Source: Spirochaetaceae bacterium 4572_59 (lineage in GTDB: Bacteria; Spirochaetota; Spirochaetia; DSM-2461). Taken from it: a stretch of DNA of 47,784 nucleotides. The DNA lies in assembly GCA_002084805.1 (NCBI GenBank), contig NBMC01000010.1, positions 1 through 47,784 of the forward strand, written 5' to 3'. Below, in pieces: positions 44,426 to 47,784 of the stretch (the stretch's first letter is position 1; each line of letters starts with the position of its first letter). The position numbers and the translations under genes were made by a program. The notes beneath the pieces were generated by a model. It saw nothing but the letters and a program-made list of their open reading frames with translations, was not told where the DNA came from and did not search any database.

Positions 44426-45338
44426 ATGATAGGTTGTTTTACTGTGAACTCTATCTACCATTTCGGTTTGTTCCTATTTTATAGAAAAAATTATACGGCT
44501 CTTTATTTTGCCCTGATCAATACGGTGGCATTGGTTTTTAATCTGCTTAACCTCTTTCATTTCGAGTTTGAGCAGAAGATTGGATCTCTTACTTTTATTC
44601 TGAATTCTCTGTTCTTCCTCTATTTTGTGAAATCTTTTTTCCCCGAAGAATTTCTTGAAACTCTTAATAGAATCTATACTGCTTTCGCACTGTTTTTCTT
44701 TCTTGCTGTTCTGTTCTATCCCAATGGTCTCTATGAAAATGCCTATATGTACTTCAATAAGGCAATTATGCTGCTGATGCTGTTTTCAATAGTTTATATC
44801 CTTCAGGCCCTGATCCGGGCACTGATCCGGAGGAGGGAGGATTCCCTTCCCATCCTGACAGGAATGACTGTTCTGCTGGTATTCAGTTTGTCCCGTTATT
44901 TTTTCAAAGAGAGCTTTGTCAGAATCCCCAACCCTTTGGGGGCGCTATTTTTTTGAAAATTTTGATAGTACTCTGCATTTGGCCAGAAGGTATAAATCGG
45001 CTTTTTCCGTTGTGATATTTGATATTGATTATTTTAAAAGGGTCAATGATAGTTATGGTCATCTGACAGGTGATAATGTGCTGAAAACCATTGCTCTCCG
45101 GCTGAATGACATGGTGAGGGAAGCCGATATTCCCGCCCGCTTCGGCGGGGAAGAATTTATCTTTCTTCTTAGTGAAACCGATCTGTCCGGTGCGGCCAAA
45201 GTGGCTGAAAAAATAAGAGAGGAAATCTCCTGTTTGAATTTTTCCGACGGAGGGGGAAAGACTTTTCGAATAACAGCCAGTTTCGGGATATCCTCCTATA
45301 TGGATGAGACGGGCCAGCGTATTAAAATTGAGTTCTGA
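44426..45338 (+). pseudogene. broken diguanylate cyclase (7TM-DISM fused to GGDEF)
   Basis: The first frame (44426-44956) encodes several hydrophobic helices (YHFGLFLFYRKNYTALYF at the start), like the 7TMR-DISM membrane domain without its sensor domain. It ends in TGA. A different frame (from about 44936) continues with RYFFENFD, FDIDYFKRVNDSYGHLTGD, RFGGEEFIFLL and FRITASFGISSYMDETG, a GGDEF domain whose catalytic GGEEF is intact. The GGDEF domain lacks its last 30-40 residues (the ADxALYxAK part). So there are at least three lesions: missing N-terminus, an internal deletion with frameshift, and a truncated C-terminus. Its 3' end overlaps the antitoxin remnant on the other strand. Confidence 0.75.
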
Positions 45339-45535
45339 CTCTCCTGCATTTGTTCATAAGAATGTATATCCTGCAGAATGACTTTTGCCTCTCCGTTCTG
45401 AGTTATGATCATAGTTCTCTGATTTTCCACGACATCGTTGATTAGCTCTGAGGCATGGGCCTTGAAGTAGCTGTTCGGCTTAATTCCCTCTTCCAGATTG
45501 ATAGCTCCTCCTTGTGACCTATAGTCTTGTTTCAA
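45296..45535 (-). pseudogene. truncated Phd/YefM-type antitoxin
   Basis: A 79-codon frame. IKPNSYFKAHASELINDVVE and RTMIITQNGEAKVILQDI are the DNA-binding half of a Phd/YefM antitoxin. The last nine codons are antisense of the GGDEF relic, so the toxin-binding tail is missing and no toxin gene follows. AAGGAGGAG sits six bases before ATC-AAT-CTG-GAA, where an ATG would give the family start MNLEE; the initiation codon therefore appears mutated. The only usable start is a TTG at 45535 overlapping the recQ stop. Confidence 0.6.
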
Positions 45536-47016
45536 TGGAGCTTCCCTTTCCAGCTGCCCCTTGGTCTTTCCCTGATCTTTCCGCTAAGAATCATCCCTCC
45601 GATGACCTCCTTCATATCATCAGGATCCCAGTTCCGGAAGATGCCGAATCCGGGTGATCTGTAATACCGCCCCTGCCGGATCTCCGGGCTGTGTCGGCCC
45701 AATAGAAAATCCCTCAGCATTCTGGTATTAAAGCGTTTCCGGTATTCTCTGACAATCTTACAAATCACATCCTCTGCGGGATCTTTCAGGAGTACCTGGT
45801 TTTTGCACACATCGCAGCTGTCGCAGTCCTCCGGTTCCGCTTCTAAAATGGTCAGTAGTGATTCCCTCCGGCAGGTCTTTGAGTCTTCCGCAAAGGCTAC
45901 AAGCTTTTCATAACGTTCCCGCAGTTCCTTCCGGGTATTGTTCTCTTCCCTGTAGCGGTCTTCGGGGTGGTAGAGCAATACCGCCCGGCAGGGCTGCCGA
46001 TCCCGTCCGGCACGTCCCGATTCCTGCAGGTAGGCCTCCACCGAGGCGGGGAGGGCAAGGTGGATGACGGTGCGGATATTTGACTTGTCCATGCCAAGTC
46101 CATAGGCACAGGTTGCACAGAGTATCCCGGAGGGCGAATCAAAAAACCACTTCTCCCTTATAGTTCTGAGTTCCGGAGAAAGACCTGCATGGTAGTAGCG
46201 GATCTCATCCGAATCAGGCTCGGCCAGTCTCTCCCGGAGGAGCAGGCTTGCCCGCTCGCACTGCCGCCGGGTAGGGCAGAAAACAATCGCCGGTCGTTCC
46301 GCTGCCAGAAGTACATTCTCCAGCCCCTTCATCCTGGAAAGAACAGGCCGCACCTCATAATAAATATTTACCCTGTCCGGATTGGCCCGTACCAGGTTAA
46401 AGGGCATGTCTTTTAGAAGGTAATCCTGAATCTTTCCCAGTATCAGAGGGGAGGCTGTGGCGGTAAAGGCGGTAAGCTGTTCCACCGGCAGGTTATTAAA
46501 GGTTTTTCCCAGTTCCAGACAGGCCGGGCGGAAGGTCTCCCCCCATTCGGGAATGGTATGAGCCTCATCGATTACCAGATGAGATATTTTCACATCTTTC
46601 AGTTTTTCCTGAACTTCCGGCAGGGTGAGCATTTCAGGATTGGTCAGAAGCATCTGCACCTCTCCGGCCTGAACGGATTGCCAGAGTTTCTCTTTTTCAC
46701 GGCGATCCATGCCGCCTTTCAGGAGGGCCCCCTTCATTCCCGCTTCTTCCACCCGGCGCAGCTGGTCTGCCATCAGACCGAGCAGAGGAAATATCACTAT
46801 GGTCAGCCCCGGCAGGAGGACGGCGGGCAGCATAAAGCAGAGGCTTTTTCCGGCCCCGGTGGGCAAAAGGACCACCTGGTTGGGCGGGGCTTCTTCTGCT
46901 TCTTCGGGAGAGAAGAGGCCGGCTTTGCGCAGGATGTTGGTGATAACCAGACGCTGGTAGGGGAAGAGGTAGGTCAGGCCGAAGACATTCTGTGCGGTTT
47001 CTGTCAGCAGATCCAT
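45532..47016 (-). CDS. recQ: RecQ-like ATP-dependent DNA helicase
   Basis: 494 residues. Superfamily 2 motifs: LLPTGAGKSLCFMLPA (I), FPLLGLMADQ (Ia), VIDEAHTIPEWG (DEAH box), FTATASP (III), CATCAYGLGMDKSNIRTVIH (V) and YLQESGRAGRDRQP (VI). A cysteine cluster (CRRE, then CDSCDVC) marks the zinc part of the RQC region. The HRDC domain is absent, which is common in short RecQ proteins. The protein unwinds DNA in 3'-5' direction in repair. Its 3' end overlaps the antitoxin remnant frame. Confidence 0.88.
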   Translation of the reverse strand: MDLLTETAQNVFGLTYLFPYQRLVITNILRKAGLFSPEEAEEAPPNQVVLLPTGAGKSLCFMLPAVLLPGLTIVIFPLLGLMADQLRRVEEAGMKGALLKGGMDRREKEKLWQSVQAGEVQMLLTNPEMLTLPEVQEKLKDVKISHLVIDEAHTIPEWGETFRPACLELGKTFNNLPVEQLTAFTATASPLILGKIQDYLLKDMPFNLVRANPDRVNIYYEVRPVLSRMKGLENVLLAAERPAIVFCPTRRQCERASLLLRERLAEPDSDEIRYYHAGLSPELRTIREKWFFDSPSGILCATCAYGLGMDKSNIRTVIHLALPASVEAYLQESGRAGRDRQPCRAVLLYHPEDRYREENNTRKELRERYEKLVAFAEDSKTCRRESLLTILEAEPEDCDSCDVCKNQVLLKDPAEDVICKIVREYRKRFNTRMLRDFLLGRHSPEIRQGRYYRSPGFGIFRNWDPDDMKEVIGGMILSGKIRERPRGSWKGKLH

Positions 47017-47310
47017 AAGAGACCTCCGTTTGTTTTAACGGATGTTATCGGGATTCTGCTTTAAATTAAGGGGTTATTTCAGCCAAAGCAATTCTCAATC
47101 TTAAGGCCCTTGTATTGGGAAAAATCCTTGCGGTGCAGTTTTTAGTTTATATCTATCGTATACACTGTCAGCTAATGTCTCCTGAAAATAAAAAGCCCTA
47201 TGAAGCCTTTAGTGTTCTCACAGGCATAGACTGAATGTGGAAGAATCTTTTTATTCAGTGTAATAAGCCATAGCCCGAGTAATTTGTTGTTAGTATACGA
47301 CTTCTGAAAG
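47017..47310. other. gap without recognised gene
   Basis: Between recQ and the toxin-antitoxin promoter. It contains a short plus-strand frame starting near 47174 (MSPENKKPYEAFSVLTGID then stop), perhaps a remnant, but too short to classify. No RNA gene or terminator was seen. Confidence 0.45.
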
Positions 47311-47339
47311 TTGATTTATTACAGGAAATGGAACATAAT
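47311..47339 (+). promoter_or_regulatory. promoter of the toxin-antitoxin operon
   Basis: TTGATT (47311-47316), 17-base spacer, CATAAT (47334-47339), about 30 bases before the antitoxin start. A short inverted repeat CATAA/TTATG (47345-47349 and 47355-47359) follows and could be the autoregulatory operator usual for such operons. Confidence 0.6.
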
Positions 47340-47368
47340 TATAGCATAATAATGTTATGGAGGTGGTT

Positions 47369-47551
47369 ATGCCACAGATAATACCCATTAAAGAACTTCG
47401 TAATACTAATGAAATCTCTCGTATCTGCCATGAAAAAGATGAACCTATCTTTATCACAAAGAATGGATATGGCGATATGGTTTTTATGAGCATGGAAACG
47501 TATGAAAGAAACATGGCTAGAACTGACTACTTGAAACTGGTTCAGTACTGA
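47369..47551 (+). CDS. Phd/YefM-type antitoxin
   Basis: 60 residues from the ATG at 47369, which has GGAGG five bases upstream; an ATG at 47357 is in frame but lies on the Shine-Dalgarno. IIPIKELRNTNEISRICHEK and PIFITKNGYGDMVFMSMETY are the DNA-binding half of the Phd/YefM fold, followed by a short toxin-binding tail. It should neutralise the toxin encoded 21 bases downstream and repress the operon. Confidence 0.85.
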   Translation: MPQIIPIKELRNTNEISRICHEKDEPIFITKNGYGDMVFMSMETYERNMARTDYLKLVQY

Positions 47552-47572
47552 AGAACTTGAGGAAAGAGTTCT

Positions 47573-47784
47573 TTGAAGCAAAAGTATAAAACTTTCTTTA
47601 CTCGGAGAGCTTATGATGATCTCCGGGATGTTTATCGTTACATAAAGGAAGAGCTTCAGAATAATAGCTCTGCTATAAAGATTGTCGACGAAGTTGAGGA
47701 AAGGATTGCTGTTTTAGAGAATTTTCCCCTATCCGGCAGATTGGTTCAGGATGGAGTTTTACAGAGAAAAGGATATAGAAAACT
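47573..47784 (+). CDS. RelE/ParE-type toxin (cut by window end)
   Basis: From a TTG at 47573 (GAGGAAAGAG upstream), 70 open codons run off the right edge. TRRAYDDLRDVYRYIKEELQ and ENFPLSGRLVQDGVLQRKGY match ParE/RelE toxins (the ParE-type P-x-SGRxV motif). About 25-30 more residues are expected. The activity (gyrase poisoning or mRNA cleavage) cannot be decided from this half. Confidence 0.82.
   Translation, partial: MKQKYKTFFTRRAYDDLRDVYRYIKEELQNNSSAIKIVDEVEERIAVLENFPLSGRLVQDGVLQRKGYRK

Noticed and set aside
1..47784. CRISPR arrays, rRNA or tRNA genes, insertion sequences
   Set aside because: No regularly spaced repeats, no rRNA-like or cloverleaf sequences and no transposase motifs were seen on either strand by eye.

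Overview
The window looks like a chromosomal segment of a free-living, fermentative spirochaete (phylum inferred, not proven). Pointers are pyruvate formate-lyase with its activase and no respiratory genes, a GT4 glycolipid-type glycosyltransferase, an outer-membrane-like/FecR/lipoprotein operon, a paired sensor fold of a style I associate with spirochaete signalling proteins, and a two-gene acetyl-CoA carboxylase of eukaryote-like layout. Base composition is moderate in most of the window but clearly more A+T-rich between about 11.4 and 23.2 kb.

Layout: 1-7.7 kb holds a PAP2 phosphatase running off the left edge, a glycosyltransferase, and a two-gene acyl-CoA carboxylase (biotin carboxylase-biotin carrier, then central-carboxyltransferase). 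8-11.1 kb is a four-gene envelope operon. 11.1-23.2 kb is an A+T-rich metabolic island flanked by two copies of the 3' tail of a pcm-like gene (30 of 32 bases identical). It carries a membrane-bound AraC regulator, a family-5 ABC transporter (five genes), an MFS carrier, a NagZ-type GH3 enzyme with the Asp-His dyad of GH3 phosphorylases, and a translationally coupled beta-phosphoglucomutase. 23.3-27.6 kb has a hybrid sensor kinase, GalE, a relic and a DUF3820 protein. 27.7-33.7 kb has a 1269-residue sensor/receiver/PEP-pyruvate-binding protein, a LuxR regulator whose receiver lacks the phospho-acceptor Asp, and NADP-type glutamate dehydrogenase. 33.7-39.2 kb is a sugar-acid locus (gnd, DeoR regulator, PfkB kinase) next to wrecked genes: a fructuronate-reductase-like SDR and a TRAP dctM. 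39.2-41.3 kb is a TetR-MATE pair with promoter and operator, 41.3-44.3 kb is pflB-pflA, 44.4-45.5 kb is a scar of a broken diguanylate cyclase and a truncated antitoxin, then recQ, and the right edge is a Phd/YefM-ParE toxin-antitoxin pair cut by the window.

The most interesting hypothesis is the island. GH3 enzymes of the NagZ type can act as retaining phosphorylases that release beta-sugar 1-phosphates, and beta-phosphoglucomutase converts beta-glucose 1-phosphate to glucose 6-phosphate. Their overlap (ATGA) downstream of an ABC importer and MFS carrier suggests a phosphorolytic beta-glucoside pathway under an AraC-type membrane sensor. Second is the PEP/pyruvate-binding signalling protein with its pseudo-receiver partner. 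A third theme is gene decay: at least six relics lie in the window, all readable as pieces of known families.
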